This document shows, piece after piece, positions 18,130 through 27,744 of a stretch of 64,000 nucleotides of DNA (its first letter is position 1; the number at the start of each line of letters is the position of its first letter). Origin of the DNA: DASRWI01 sp035654655 (GTDB lineage: Bacteria; Bacteroidota; Ignavibacteria; Ignavibacteriales; Ignavibacteriaceae); assembly GCA_035654655.1 (NCBI GenBank), contig DASRWI010000021.1:173440-237439 (forward strand), given 5' to 3'. The position numbers and the translations under genes are program-made. The notes under the pieces are model-generated. The model was not told where the DNA came from and searched no databases. It was given only the letters and a program-made list of their open reading frames with translations.

Positions 18130-19248
18130 ATGCCTGACCCTCAATTAGAACGAATTGGTAAGTATTCTAAAATGACAGCGTACTTCCTTGGATTTTTATG
18201 TTTTATCCTGATTGTTTATATACTTATGGCACTAAAAGTAATTTTAGTTCCCGTAACTATTGCAATATTTTTAACGTATTTATTCCATCCAATTTTAGTT
18301 TATTTAAAACAATACAAAGTTCCTAAAGCAGTTTCCGTAATTATAATTTTTATAGGAATATTAGGGGTCTATTATTTGTTTGGTTTTTTGTTTGTATCAA
18401 ATCTTGATCTATTCAAATCTAAAGCTGAATTTTATTCTAAAAATTTTGCAACATACTTGAAAAATTTTTTAGACCAGTTTGATTTGACCACTCAGGAATT
18501 TGCACAGTTGATGAATATAAAAATCCGAAGATTCGATTTTAATTCTTTATTACAGGGTTTATTTGCAGCAGGAGTTATTCAGGGAATTTTTAATTCTCTG
18601 GCAAGTGCCTTTGAAGATTTATTTATCTCAATGATATTTTGGATATTTATGATAATGGGAAAAGATAAATTTGAAGAAAGATTGAAATCAGCGTTTGTTG
18701 ATAATGGAGAAATGATATACAGTAATATTGTTGAATTTGATAATCAAATTCAATCATATTTATTAGTAAAAACTGTCTTAAGTATTATTCTTGCCACTTT
18801 CACATATATAATTCTTTTGTTGTTCAATATAGATTTTGCATTATTTTGGGCAATTCTTGCTTTTATATTAAATTTTATTCCTAATTTAGGTTCATTACTT
18901 GCAACATTGTTTCCTGTTGCAATATCCTTACTTCAATATGGATTTGGTGCCAGAACCTTAATTATGGCACTAATATTAATTGTAATGCATAATGCAGTCG
19001 GCAATTTTATTGAGCCCCAATATATGGGAAGGAGAATGGATTTGAGTCCTGTTTTTGTTCTGTTCTCTTTAATATTCTGGGGTTGGGTTTGGGGCGTTGC
19101 TGGAATGTTTTTAGCTGTTCCAATTGCAGCAGCTATGAAGGTATTATTTAGCAATATCAAACCATTGAAACCAATTGCAATATTAATGGGCAGCAATACA
19201 AGTGAATCATATACTATATTTAAATCGAGATTTATAAAGGTTAAATGA
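18130..19248 (+). CDS. AI-2E family transporter (PerM/YhhT-like permease)
   Basis: This 372-aa inner-membrane protein has an N-terminal pair of helices (LKVILVPVTIAIFLTYLFHP). A soluble segment follows (about residues 95-150), then a cluster of five or six helices including LNFIPNLGSLLATLFPV and HNAVGNFIEPQYMGRRMDLSPVFVL, which are family signatures. Members export diverse small molecules or sodium/protons; the substrate here is unknown. It overlaps the next gene by 4 nt, so the two probably form one transcription unit. Confidence 0.9.
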   Translation: MPDPQLERIGKYSKMTAYFLGFLCFILIVYILMALKVILVPVTIAIFLTYLFHPILVYLKQYKVPKAVSVIIIFIGILGVYYLFGFLFVSNLDLFKSKAEFYSKNFATYLKNFLDQFDLTTQEFAQLMNIKIRRFDFNSLLQGLFAAGVIQGIFNSLASAFEDLFISMIFWIFMIMGKDKFEERLKSAFVDNGEMIYSNIVEFDNQIQSYLLVKTVLSIILATFTYIILLLFNIDFALFWAILAFILNFIPNLGSLLATLFPVAISLLQYGFGARTLIMALILIVMHNAVGNFIEPQYMGRRMDLSPVFVLFSLIFWGWVWGVAGMFLAVPIAAAMKVLFSNIKPLKPIAILMGSNTSESYTIFKSRFIKVK

Positions 19249-20645
19249 ATTTAGAAAAAGAAATAAAACATATTCCTTTCCTTGAAAAAGTTACTGAAAT
19301 TTCTAAAAAATTAAATGTTGAAGCCTATATCATTGGTGGCTTTGTACGTGACATGATTTTGAAGAGAGAGAAAAATGAAATAGATTTTTTAATTATAGGC
19401 AATGGAATTGAATTCGCAAAAGAATTATCAAAACTATTAAATGGTAATAAAATCTCTATTTTTAAAAATTTTGGTACTGCCCATTTTAAATATGAAAATT
19501 TTGATTTAGAATTTGTTGGCGCAAGAAAAGAATCTTACGATAGAGGAAGTAGAAAACCTGTTGTGGAAACAGGTACATTCATAGATGATATAAACAGGCG
19601 TGATTTTACAATCAATACTCTTGCTCTTTCATTAAACAAAAATAACTTTGGAGAAGTTATAGATACCTACAATGGGTTAAATGATATTGAAAATAAAATC
19701 ATAAAAACACCTCTTGACCCTGAAATTACTTTTGATGATGATCCATTAAGAATTATGCGTGCATTTCGCTTTGCTGCTCAGTTAGATTTTTCGGTTGATG
19801 AAAAAATTCTTACTGCTGCTAATAAATTAAGAGAAAGATTGAAGATAGTTTCACAGGAAAGAATAACAGATGAATTTCTGAAAATTTTATCTTCGCCTAA
19901 ACCTTCAGTTGGCATTCAACTTATATATGATTCTCAAGTTCTTGAAATTGTTTTTCCTGAGATTGCTAATCTTGCAGGAGTAGAGCAAAGAAAAGATTTT
20001 CATCATAAGGATGTTTTCAATCATACAATGATAGTTCTTGATAATATTTCAAAAGCTACTGATAATGTATGGTTAAGGTTTGCTGCTCTTGTTCACGATA
20101 TAGCAAAACCACCTACAAAAAGATTTTTTGAAGATGTTGGCTGGACATTCCATGGACACGAGGACTTAGGTTCTCAAATGATGAAGGGAATATTCCATCG
20201 TTTAAAATTACCTTTAAACAAGTTACCATACGTTGAAAAATTAATTTTACTTCATCTAAGGCCCATTGCTCTTGCTAAAGAAGAAGTGACTGATTCAGCA
20301 ATAAGAAGACTTATCGTTGCTGCAGGAGAAGACCTTGAAGATTTAATAACATTATGCAGAGCAGATATTACCAGTAAAAATCCCGGTAAGGTTACAAAGT
20401 ATCTTAGCAATTATGAAAAGGTTATGCAGAAGGTATGGGAAGTTGAAGAAAAGGATAAGTTAAGAGCATTTCAATCCCCGGTTAGAGGTGAGGAAATAAT
20501 GAAGTTGTTTAATCTAAAACCTTCTAAGACAGTAGGGGATATTAAACACGCTATTGAAGAAGCTATTCTTGACGGGAAAATAGAAAATAATTATGATGCT
20601 GCCTATAATTATTTAATGCAGATTAAAGATGATTATATTAAATAA
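19245..20645 (+). CDS. cca: CCA-adding-type tRNA nucleotidyltransferase with HD domain
   Basis: This enzyme adds or repairs the 3' CCA of tRNAs, which matters here because the two tRNA genes in the window do not encode CCA. The 466-aa product starts with a class II nucleotidyltransferase head (IIGGFVRDMILKREKNEIDFLI, the G-[GS]...D-x-D catalytic region). The head ends in RRDFTINTLAL and is followed by the neck domain and FDDDPLRIMRAFRFAA. An HD domain (FAALVHDIAKPPTKRF, H...HD) occupies about residues 260-380. The symbol is used for the family; a poly(A)-polymerase-like or A-adding-only activity cannot be excluded by eye. Confidence 0.88.
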   Translation: MNLEKEIKHIPFLEKVTEISKKLNVEAYIIGGFVRDMILKREKNEIDFLIIGNGIEFAKELSKLLNGNKISIFKNFGTAHFKYENFDLEFVGARKESYDRGSRKPVVETGTFIDDINRRDFTINTLALSLNKNNFGEVIDTYNGLNDIENKIIKTPLDPEITFDDDPLRIMRAFRFAAQLDFSVDEKILTAANKLRERLKIVSQERITDEFLKILSSPKPSVGIQLIYDSQVLEIVFPEIANLAGVEQRKDFHHKDVFNHTMIVLDNISKATDNVWLRFAALVHDIAKPPTKRFFEDVGWTFHGHEDLGSQMMKGIFHRLKLPLNKLPYVEKLILLHLRPIALAKEEVTDSAIRRLIVAAGEDLEDLITLCRADITSKNPGKVTKYLSNYEKVMQKVWEVEEKDKLRAFQSPVRGEEIMKLFNLKPSKTVGDIKHAIEEAILDGKIENNYDAAYNYLMQIKDDYIK

Positions 20646-20669
20646 CCAACTTTAACCTGCTGAATAATT

Positions 20670-21020
20670 TTAATGTTGTTGATATAAACCAATAATATTA
20701 TCACTATTATCTTTTATTAAGGCATACCATCCCATAACAGGTATAATAGTTTTATTTCTTTCTACCTTACCACCGGCATCCTTAATTCTTTCAAGAATCA
20801 TATCAATACTGCTTACGGTAATGTGAAAAATAGTTGTATCACCGGCTTTTATATTATCTGATTTTCTTAAACCTACTGTTATTCCTTTATGGTTATTATA
20901 TAAAAGATATCCATTCCCAAAAGGTTTAAATTCCCATCCAAATAAATCTTCGTAAAATTTCTTTGAAGCTTCTAAATCTTTAACTGGTATCTCTACATGA
21001 GAAATTAAACTAGACATCAT
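20670..21020 (-). CDS. VOC (glyoxalase/bleomycin-resistance) fold protein
   Basis: This 116-aa single-domain vicinal-oxygen-chelate protein opens with the typical SHVEIPVKDLEASKKFYEDLFGWEF and closes with a metal-site-like second betaalphabetabetabeta unit (GWYALIKDNSDNIIGLYQ). The H, E and late E/Q positions expected for a metal centre are partly visible (H8, and H60-region TTIFHITV). The reaction is unknown. It is convergent with the CCA-adding gene, and only 24 bp separate them. Confidence 0.85.
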   Translation of the reverse strand: MMSSLISHVEIPVKDLEASKKFYEDLFGWEFKPFGNGYLLYNNHKGITVGLRKSDNIKAGDTTIFHITVSSIDMILERIKDAGGKVERNKTIIPVMGWYALIKDNSDNIIGLYQQH

Positions 21021-21107
21021 TATTCCTTATATTATTCTATATTTTAAAATTATAGCAATAAATTTCAAGATACAAGACGGAACAATCAATTTGAAATTCA
21101 ATGCTAA

Positions 21108-21986
21108 TTAAATCAAACCTAACAATTTTGCAGCTGCATTAATATGGTCTTTGTTTGTACCACAACATCCACCTATAAATTCCACTCCCAATGATTTTGC
21201 AAACAAAGCAAATTCAGCAAAGGCTTCAGGTTTTTCATCATAAACCATTATACCATCAGTTAAATGAGGTAAACCTGCATTCGGCTGCACTAAAATGGGT
21301 ATGTGAGAATTTTCCTTTAATGTGGCTGCAATTGTTTCCATCTGATCAAAACCATTTCCACAATTTGAACCAATGAACGAAGCGCCTTCATCCTGAAGTT
21401 TTTCAATGCAATCTATTAAGCTATCTCCAAATGGAGTCCGAATTTCATCACCATTTACTTCAAAAGTTAAGCTTACTCCTACGGTTTTTGCTCCAGCTTC
21501 TTTTGCAGCTTTAAGAGCAGTAATTGCTTCTTCGAGAAAAATCATTGTCTCAACTAAGATGAAATCAATCCCTCCCTTAATTAATGCATCTGCCTGAACT
21601 TTAAATATCTCTTTAGCCTCATCTTTTGCAATATCCCCGAAAGGTTCAATAACAACTCCCAGAGGTCCCATCGAACCAGCAACAAAAGTATTTTCTCTCT
21701 TTAATTCCTTAGCAATTTTTGCTGCTTGAAAATTTAATTCAAAAACCCGTTCTTGCAATCCGCTTAATTCCAAACGTTTAGCATTTGCTCCGAAAGAATT
21801 TGTTTCAATTACTGATGAACCTGCATTAAGATAATCCAAATGAATACTTTTTATTACCTCAGGATTTTCTATATTCAATAATTCAGGTGCATGACCAACT
21901 TCCAATCCCTTTTTCTGAAGTTCTGTTCCCATAGCTCCATCAAATAAAATTGGAGTTCTCTTTAGCAAAGTTTGTATATCAATCAT
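21108..21986 (-). CDS. Homocysteine S-methyltransferase-family protein
   Basis: This 292-aa TIM-barrel protein of the Pfam S-methyl_trans family transfers a methyl group to homocysteine, making methionine. LFDGAMGTELQKKGL opens the domain, and the three zinc-binding cysteines are present: C209 (GSNCGNG) and C274-C275 (GGCCGTNKDHI). It lacks the pterin, cobalamin and activation domains of MetH, so the methyl must come from another protein or from S-methylmethionine-like donors. Its start codon overlaps the stop of the MtaA/UroD-like gene by one base, so the two are expected to be co-expressed. A corrinoid protein that could link them is encoded at 30995. Confidence 0.9.
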   Translation of the reverse strand: MIDIQTLLKRTPILFDGAMGTELQKKGLEVGHAPELLNIENPEVIKSIHLDYLNAGSSVIETNSFGANAKRLELSGLQERVFELNFQAAKIAKELKRENTFVAGSMGPLGVVIEPFGDIAKDEAKEIFKVQADALIKGGIDFILVETMIFLEEAITALKAAKEAGAKTVGVSLTFEVNGDEIRTPFGDSLIDCIEKLQDEGASFIGSNCGNGFDQMETIAATLKENSHIPILVQPNAGLPHLTDGIMVYDEKPEAFAEFALFAKSLGVEFIGGCCGTNKDHINAAAKLLGLI

Positions 21987-23119
21987 TAATAATTTCCATA
22001 TTTAGTGACAGCTTCATACAATGCCTGAATGTTTTCTCGTTTAACATCAGGAGCAATTGAACAGGCAGTACTAAGAATGAAATTTTTATATTTCATTCCT
22101 ATCTGTAATCTATTTTTAGCATCATTGATGACTTCTTCCCTGGTACCACTCAGTAATGATGCAATAGAATCAATATTTCCTTTTATAAACCCTGTTGAAG
22201 GTATTCTCTCAAAAGCATCATCTAATTCGACGTCTCCAAGAGGAGGTGGGTCAAGACATTCAATGCCGCTAATTCCAGCTTCAAACATTAATTCCAATCT
22301 ATCATTTATTGAACCACAGGTGTGAGTATAAATGTGAACTCCATTATTCCTTATAGCTTCTGCAATCTGCTTTTCATATGGAAGTACAAATTCTCTGTAA
22401 CTATCAGGAGAAATAAATCCTGCACCTGCAAATGGGGATGATAATTTTATTGCATCTATTCCGGTATGACACATTTCAACTGCAAGGTTCTTGACCAGAA
22501 CAGTAAAATGCTGTAAAATTTCTTTTACTTTGTCAGGCTCGAATAATAAATTTAATAAGGAATCTTGATGTCCAAATAAATCCAGGTAGTAATCAAAAGG
22601 GGATGTAATTTCTCCGTGGATAGAATAATCTTTCCCACATTTTTCAATAATCTTATTGATTGACTTGAACTTATCTTTTAAATCAATTGGAAAATATAAA
22701 TCCTGAGAAACAGGAATATAATCTAAAACTTTTGGTATAGTGTTAATATCGAATGTTGAAATTTCAGGAAAAATTCTTTCTTCTTTAAAAGTATGGACAG
22801 GAAGGTCATTATGAAGAAATTTAGTACTATCTCCATTTTTCCATTCAATTAGATCAAAATCATCATAAGTATCAAAACCATTAATTTCATCTTTCCATTT
22901 GTCTGAATGACCGTGAAGGCTTATCAATATTCCATCAAAGTTATAAATTTCTCTTAGCTTAAGTAATCCTTTAACATAAGTATCAACATCAAACCAGAAT
23001 AAAACAGGACTCTCATCCAGTTGACGAAGCATATGACCTATACTAAATTGACAAAGTAATGGCACCCTATCAGGAGTTTTTAACTCCATTACTGCTTTAA
23101 CACGTTCTTTAGAATTCAT
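21986..23119 (-). CDS. MtaA/CmuA-type methyltransferase of the uroporphyrinogen decarboxylase family
   Basis: This 377-aa protein has the UroD fold but the zinc motif of the methylcobamide methyltransferases: H266-x-C268 (YTHTCGSIND) and C353 (TACSIAPDVKRENI). Members move methyl groups between a corrinoid protein and a thiol (coenzyme M, homocysteine) or tetrahydrofolate. It is therefore probably not the haem enzyme HemE. It directly precedes, and overlaps by one base, a homocysteine S-methyltransferase gene, suggesting corrinoid-linked methyl transfer toward methionine. The methyl donor is unknown. No cobalamin riboswitch is visible in the short leader. Confidence 0.85.
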   Translation of the reverse strand: MNSKERVKAVMELKTPDRVPLLCQFSIGHMLRQLDESPVLFWFDVDTYVKGLLKLREIYNFDGILISLHGHSDKWKDEINGFDTYDDFDLIEWKNGDSTKFLHNDLPVHTFKEERIFPEISTFDINTIPKVLDYIPVSQDLYFPIDLKDKFKSINKIIEKCGKDYSIHGEITSPFDYYLDLFGHQDSLLNLLFEPDKVKEILQHFTVLVKNLAVEMCHTGIDAIKLSSPFAGAGFISPDSYREFVLPYEKQIAEAIRNNGVHIYTHTCGSINDRLELMFEAGISGIECLDPPPLGDVELDDAFERIPSTGFIKGNIDSIASLLSGTREEVINDAKNRLQIGMKYKNFILSTACSIAPDVKRENIQALYEAVTKYGNY

Positions 23120-23176
23120 AATAATAAATAAAAATTATAACTTAAATTTAATATAATTATTTATTATAGATACATA

Positions 23177-24031
23177 TTATTCAATTATCTTATTTACTGC
23201 AGAATAATCTTCTTCAGATAATCCTTTACTATTAGCAAGTTCAAAAAGTTCTTTAGCACCATCCAGAGTTAGAGTTTGTGTGTTTGTATGTTTGGCAATA
23301 TTAGAAATTAAAGTTAAATCTTTTAACATCCATTGAAGAGGGAAGTCTGTTTCATAATTATTTGTTTTAATTTTAATCTTTTTTAATGCCATTAAAGGAG
23401 CAGTAACCGGAGATTCAGTAAGAATATTTAATAAAAGGTCTTCATTTAAATTTAACTTTCTGCCTAACTTTAATGCTTCTGATAAAGCTGCCATATTAAC
23501 ACCCAGCATCATATTTAATAATAATTTTAAAGAGGCACCTTTTCCATTTTCTCCTATATAATGAGTCTGTTTTCCCATAGAATTAAAAATTTCTGCATAC
23601 TCTTCAACGTCAGCTTTAATTCCTCCTGCAAGAAAAACCAACTCGGCTTTATCTGCAGCTGCTTTTGAACCTGAAACAGGTGCATCAATAAATTTAATTT
23701 CTTTTGCTTTGCACTTTTCTGCCATATCCAAAGAAGTTTCAGGATTTACAGTACTGCAATCAATCCAGGTTTTACCTTTTGGTAATCCTCTTATTATTTC
23801 ATCAGAAATATCATGCACAACCTGGGGAGTTGAAAGCATTGTAATTACTACATCAGATTTACTTGCAAGTTCGCGTGGCGAATGAATAAATTCAGCTCCA
23901 TTATTTATAAGTTCTTTAGCTTTATCTTCAGTTCTGTTATACACAAATAAATGATAACCTGTCTTAAGCAAATTATTAGCCATACGGCTGCCCATAATTC
24001 CTAAACCAATAAATCCAATTTTTTTATTCAT
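23177..24031 (-). CDS. NAD(P)-dependent beta-hydroxyacid dehydrogenase (3-hydroxyisobutyrate dehydrogenase family)
   Basis: The product (about 284 aa) has an N-terminal Rossmann domain starting KIGFIGLGIMGSRMANNL with GxGxxG, then the family signatures FIDAPVSGSKAAADKAELVF and KLLLNMMLGVNMAALSEAL. The conserved catalytic Lys (GKGASLKLLLN) is present. Relatives oxidise 3-hydroxyisobutyrate, tartronate semialdehyde or succinic/glyoxylic semialdehydes; the substrate is not fixed here. I place the start at the ATG at 24031 because GAAAGG lies just before it; an upstream TTG at 24043 is in frame but has no ribosome site. It is 57 bp upstream of the methyltransferase pair on the same strand. Confidence 0.88.
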   Translation of the reverse strand: MNKKIGFIGLGIMGSRMANNLLKTGYHLFVYNRTEDKAKELINNGAEFIHSPRELASKSDVVITMLSTPQVVHDISDEIIRGLPKGKTWIDCSTVNPETSLDMAEKCKAKEIKFIDAPVSGSKAAADKAELVFLAGGIKADVEEYAEIFNSMGKQTHYIGENGKGASLKLLLNMMLGVNMAALSEALKLGRKLNLNEDLLLNILTESPVTAPLMALKKIKIKTNNYETDFPLQWMLKDLTLISNIAKHTNTQTLTLDGAKELFELANSKGLSEEDYSAVNKIIE

Positions 24032-24238
24032 AATACCTTTCAAAAGTTTCTAAAATCAGTGGATATATCTTAAAAAATATTTGATTAATAATGGTGATAA
24101 AAGATGAATTTAGAAGCTGGAAATTCATTTAGCCAAAAAATAATTAATAATAAAATGCATGAAATCTATTTTCAAATCATCATAAACTTTATTAAATTTT
24201 AATCAATTATTAGGTAACTTCTTGTGAAGGGTAAAAAC

Positions 24239-24619
24239 GTGTCTATTAGCAAGAGTAAAAAAATCAGCAAAATCCTCTCAGAGAGCGAAGAAGATAATCA
24301 AATTCTTTTTCCGGATGTTATTGATGTTCCCGATTTAAAAGAAGATAAAACTTTACCTCTGCTTAGGATTTTAGAAATCATCCAGAATGAAAACGGTACA
24401 TCCGACATTTATTTCGAAATGCCTATCCAAAGAAATAAAGTAGATGTCTTTCTTACTTATAATGGACAAAAGATTGATATGCTTTATCAGATATCATCAG
24501 GGTTCCATCATATTAAAAACATATATACCGATCTTTCACTTGGTGAATCATATGAACTTTTCTATCGCAATAATAATAAAAAATCGATTCCTCTTATCCT
24601 AAACCTTAACAACGGGTAA
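24239..24619 (+). CDS. Hypothetical protein preceding a DUF2851 gene
   Basis: I do not recognise the family. The product is about 126 aa, soluble and rich in charged residues, with no signal peptide. It has a Lys/Ser-rich N-terminus (SISKSKKISKILSES) and a beta-rich C-terminal part with PIQRNKVDVFLTYNG. A GTG at 24239 follows GAAGGGTAAAAAC and is the better start; another in-frame GTG lies at 24224. It ends 4 bp before the DUF2851 gene, so the two are probably co-transcribed and may work together. Confidence 0.65.
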   Translation: MSISKSKKISKILSESEEDNQILFPDVIDVPDLKEDKTLPLLRILEIIQNENGTSDIYFEMPIQRNKVDVFLTYNGQKIDMLYQISSGFHHIKNIYTDLSLGESYELFYRNNNKKSIPLILNLNNG

Positions 24620-24623
24620 TGAA

Positions 24624-26129
24624 ATGTTTTTAAATAAGAATCTTCCAGAGAAATTTCTTTATGAAATTTGGAAAGATCAGAAGTTCAATAAACCTCTCAC
24701 CACTTTAGATGAGGAAAAAATCGAAATCCTTAGCTCTGGTATAGAGAATAAGGATAACGATGGTCCTGATTTTACCAATGCCAAAATTAGAATTGGTAAC
24801 CTTACCTACCAGGGGGATGTTGAAATTGATGTTATGTATGGTGATTGGAAGGCTCACGGTCATAACATGAATAAAAAATATAACCGGGTTGTTCTTCACT
24901 TATTTTTAGGCTCTCAAAATAGAATACCTCATGTAATTACCCAGGATGGAAGAAAAGTTCCATCAGTATCAATAAAGAATTTTATTCAAGAAGATTTAAG
25001 AGCTGCAATTCAAAAGGCTATTTCATCTGAAAAAGCCGGGCGCGTTATAAAGATGCCTTGTCTTGAGACCAATAAAAATGTCTTGGATGATGATAAATTA
25101 GATTTTCTTTATAAGCTTGGTGTCGTAAGATTTAAAAGTAAATGTGCAAAGGTTTTAGAAAGATTAAAGGAAATTACTTATTTAAGAGAACTTCACACTC
25201 ACGAACCTGTTATTAAGTATGAACTGAATGATGAGTTTTATAATAGAAAATTTAAAGCTAATGATTTTATTAATACTGAAGCCTGGTTCCAATTAATTTA
25301 TGAATTGATTTTTGAAGCTCTTGGTTATTCCAAGAATAAAGATATAATGCTCAAACTTGCTAAAGCAATTGACATTGAATTTTTTATGAAGTACAAAGAC
25401 CATAAAGATTTCATTTTATATACAGAAGCAGTTCTATTTTATGTTAGTGGTATCATTGATACTAAAATTACTCCTTCAGATGAAGCAACTGCTGAGTATT
25501 TAAGAAAAATCAATGAAGCCTGGAATGAATTGAAATTAGGTTATGATGGCAAGATGTTCAAAGAGACTGATTGGAAATTTGCTAAGCTTCGTCCAACAAA
25601 TTTTCCTACTATCCGCCTGGCAGGTGGTGCAAGAATGATACATAAATTAATTAATGAAAACATCATCGGCAAAATGATTTCTGATTTTGCAAACATTAAT
25701 GAATTTAGAGAACTTAAAAATCAGCTTAGAAATTTAATACTTATTGAAGCAGACGGTTACTGGAAAGAGCATTACATACTTAATCAAAAATCAAAAGAAA
25801 GCTTGAAATATTTTGTTGGTGTTGCACGAGCTGATGAAATTATTGTTAATGTTATTTTTCCTGTAATAGCGGTTTACTTTGATATGTTTAATAAGAAGAA
25901 CTTGTTCCAAAAGGTTGTTAAGCTTTATGCAAATTTCTATCAAACGACTGAAAATACTTTAGTTAATGATGTAGCAACAACTTTGAAATTAAATGATGCA
26001 TGGAAACGGAGTATTTTTTATCAGGGAATGATAGAATTATTCAGGAACTATTGTTCAAAAGATAAGTGTTCCGAATGCATAATCGGTAGAAAAGCTTTTG
26101 AAATGGAAGAACAAATTTCAACTAATTAA
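24624..26129 (+). CDS. DUF2851 family protein
   Basis: This 501-aa soluble protein matches the DUF2851 family of Bacteroidota. The N-terminal block LPEKFLYEIWKDQKF and the segment GPDFTNAKIRIGNLTYQGDVEIDVMYGDWKAHGH are typical, and its D-x-E-x acidic pattern looks nuclease-like. The C-terminus has a Cys cluster (NYCSKDKCSECIIG) that may bind metal. Function is not established. A relation to restriction-endonuclease-like folds is a guess from the acidic motif only. It converges on the next gene with a 4-nt overlap of stop codons, leaving no space for a terminator. Confidence 0.85.
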   Translation: MFLNKNLPEKFLYEIWKDQKFNKPLTTLDEEKIEILSSGIENKDNDGPDFTNAKIRIGNLTYQGDVEIDVMYGDWKAHGHNMNKKYNRVVLHLFLGSQNRIPHVITQDGRKVPSVSIKNFIQEDLRAAIQKAISSEKAGRVIKMPCLETNKNVLDDDKLDFLYKLGVVRFKSKCAKVLERLKEITYLRELHTHEPVIKYELNDEFYNRKFKANDFINTEAWFQLIYELIFEALGYSKNKDIMLKLAKAIDIEFFMKYKDHKDFILYTEAVLFYVSGIIDTKITPSDEATAEYLRKINEAWNELKLGYDGKMFKETDWKFAKLRPTNFPTIRLAGGARMIHKLINENIIGKMISDFANINEFRELKNQLRNLILIEADGYWKEHYILNQKSKESLKYFVGVARADEIIVNVIFPVIAVYFDMFNKKNLFQKVVKLYANFYQTTENTLVNDVATTLKLNDAWKRSIFYQGMIELFRNYCSKDKCSECIIGRKAFEMEEQISTN

Positions 26130-26725
26130 TTATTAGTTGATAATCTTTTTATATCATCTCTTATTTTAGCTGCTCTTTCATATTCTTCAGCTTCAAGAGC
26201 TTCACGCAATTTATTTTGCAACGATGCAATTTGAGCTTCTTTAGTCCTTGGCATTGGCTCCTTCTCTTCAGATTTTTCATTTTTTGTTTCTGAACCTTCC
26301 TCAGGATAAGTCTCATCAGAAGGTACAAATGCTGCAATATCAAGAACATTTTCAACTACAAATAATGGAGCTTGAGCTCTAACAGCCAAAGCAATTGCAT
26401 CTGAGGGACGGGCATCTATTTCATAAGTTAGAGCTGAAACTTCCAATAAGATTTTTGCATAAAATGTATTTTCTTTAAGCTCATCAATTACAACCTCTAC
26501 AACACTTGCACCAAGATTATCTATTACACTCTTAAGCAAATCATGAGTTAATGGACGTTGAGGTTTAACACCTTCTATTTCCAGAGCAATCGCTTGTGCT
26601 TCAAAAGCACCTATTATTATAGGTAATCTTCTATTGCCATCAACTTCTTTAAGTACTATGGCGTAAGCGCCTCCGGCAGATGGGCCAGAGGATAAACCTA
26701 ATATTTCACATTGAATTTTTTGCAA
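26126..26725 (-). CDS. Bifunctional nuclease family protein with UVR motif
   Basis: The 199-aa protein has an N-terminal bifunctional-nuclease (DUF151) domain (GGAYAIVLKEVDGNRRLPIIIGAFEAQAIALEIEG, then RPLTHDLL and ARPSDAIALAVRAQAPLFV). An acidic linker leads to a C-terminal UvrB/C-type UVR motif (about residues 165-197, LREALEAEEYERAAKIRDDI). This architecture is common in Bacteroidota and related phyla. The plant homologue has RNase/DNase activity; the bacterial role is unsettled. It is the last gene of a minus-strand group with etfBA and is 35 bp from etfA. Confidence 0.9.
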   Translation of the reverse strand: MQKIQCEILGLSSGPSAGGAYAIVLKEVDGNRRLPIIIGAFEAQAIALEIEGVKPQRPLTHDLLKSVIDNLGASVVEVVIDELKENTFYAKILLEVSALTYEIDARPSDAIALAVRAQAPLFVVENVLDIAAFVPSDETYPEEGSETKNEKSEEKEPMPRTKEAQIASLQNKLREALEAEEYERAAKIRDDIKRLSTNN

Positions 26726-26760
26726 GCTAGCTCCTGTATTAGAATAATCTTAATATAATT

Positions 26761-27729
26761 TTATTTTTTTATCTTTTTTATTTCTTCAATCAGAACTGGT
26801 AGAATTTCAAGAACATCGCCGTTTATTCCATAGTCAGCAATATTAAAAATTGGTGCATCTTTGTCTTTGTTTATTGCCACAATATACTTGGAACTCGACA
26901 TTCCTGCTAAATGTTGTATCGCTCCCGAGATTCCACAAGCAATATATAAGGAAGGTGAAACAGTTTTACCTGTTTGACCAACTTGTTCACTATGACTTCT
27001 CCACCCGGCATCAACTACTGCTCTTGAAGCACCAACTGCACCACCTAAAACTTCTGCAAGCTCTTCAACAAGTTTAAAGTTAGAAGGGTCTTTTAATCCT
27101 CTTCCTCCAGATACTATTATATCTGCTTCAGCGACATCAAGCTTTGCTGAAGTTTGTTTAAACTCAACAACTTTGTTTGATAAATCCGGATTTTGAACAT
27201 CAACAACTTTTACATTTATTGAGGAACCTTCTGAAGGAAGGTTAACAGGAAAAACATTCGGACGTAAGCTGAACATTTTAATGTCACTATTTACTTTTGC
27301 AGTCATCAATGCTTTACCGGCATAAATAGGTCTTACTGCAATTATATCATCACCTTCAAATTTCAAATCAATACAATCAGGTAAGAAACCAGCATTTAAT
27401 TTAGCAGAAACTTTTGGAGCAAGGTCTTTTCCTAAAGCTGTATTTGAAAATAGAATTAAATCAAATTTATTCTCAGTGATGAAATCCAGAAGAACTTTGC
27501 CATAAGCAGAAGGAGAATAAAGAACCAAATCTTTATTCTTAAAATGAACTAATTCTTTTAATCCTATAGATAAAATATTTTCAAAATTTATTGAGTCACC
27601 GAAAACGACTGCAGTTACTTCAGAATTTTTCTCAGCTTTAATTTTCAAAGCTTCAGATAAAACTTCTAATGAAGATTTTTTAATGTTGCCTTCTTTTTGT
27701 TCAAGAAAACATAAAATATTTTTTGCCAT
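26761..27729 (-). CDS. etfA: Electron transfer flavoprotein alpha subunit
   Basis: This is the FAD-binding subunit of the ETF heterodimer, which accepts electrons from acyl-CoA and related dehydrogenases. The 322-aa length is normal. The C-terminal FAD domain shows VSGGRGLKDPSNFKLVEELA, GGAVGASRAVVDAGW, QVGQTGKTVSPSLYIACGISGAIQH and INKDKDAPIFNIADYGI, all family signatures. It is 15 bp after etfB. No bifurcation-specific partner such as Bcd or FixC/X is adjacent. Confidence 0.95.
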   Translation of the reverse strand: MAKNILCFLEQKEGNIKKSSLEVLSEALKIKAEKNSEVTAVVFGDSINFENILSIGLKELVHFKNKDLVLYSPSAYGKVLLDFITENKFDLILFSNTALGKDLAPKVSAKLNAGFLPDCIDLKFEGDDIIAVRPIYAGKALMTAKVNSDIKMFSLRPNVFPVNLPSEGSSINVKVVDVQNPDLSNKVVEFKQTSAKLDVAEADIIVSGGRGLKDPSNFKLVEELAEVLGGAVGASRAVVDAGWRSHSEQVGQTGKTVSPSLYIACGISGAIQHLAGMSSSKYIVAINKDKDAPIFNIADYGINGDVLEILPVLIEEIKKIKK

Positions 27730-27744
27730 AATTTTGCCCTCTCC

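Noticed and set aside
21986..23176. Haem biosynthesis HemE
   Set aside because: The H-x-C...C zinc motif and the neighbouring homocysteine methyltransferase point to the MtaA/CmuA branch of the UroD fold.
23120..23176. Cobalamin riboswitch ahead of the methyltransferase genes
   Set aside because: The leader is only ~57 bp of AT-rich sequence, with no B12-box-like element.
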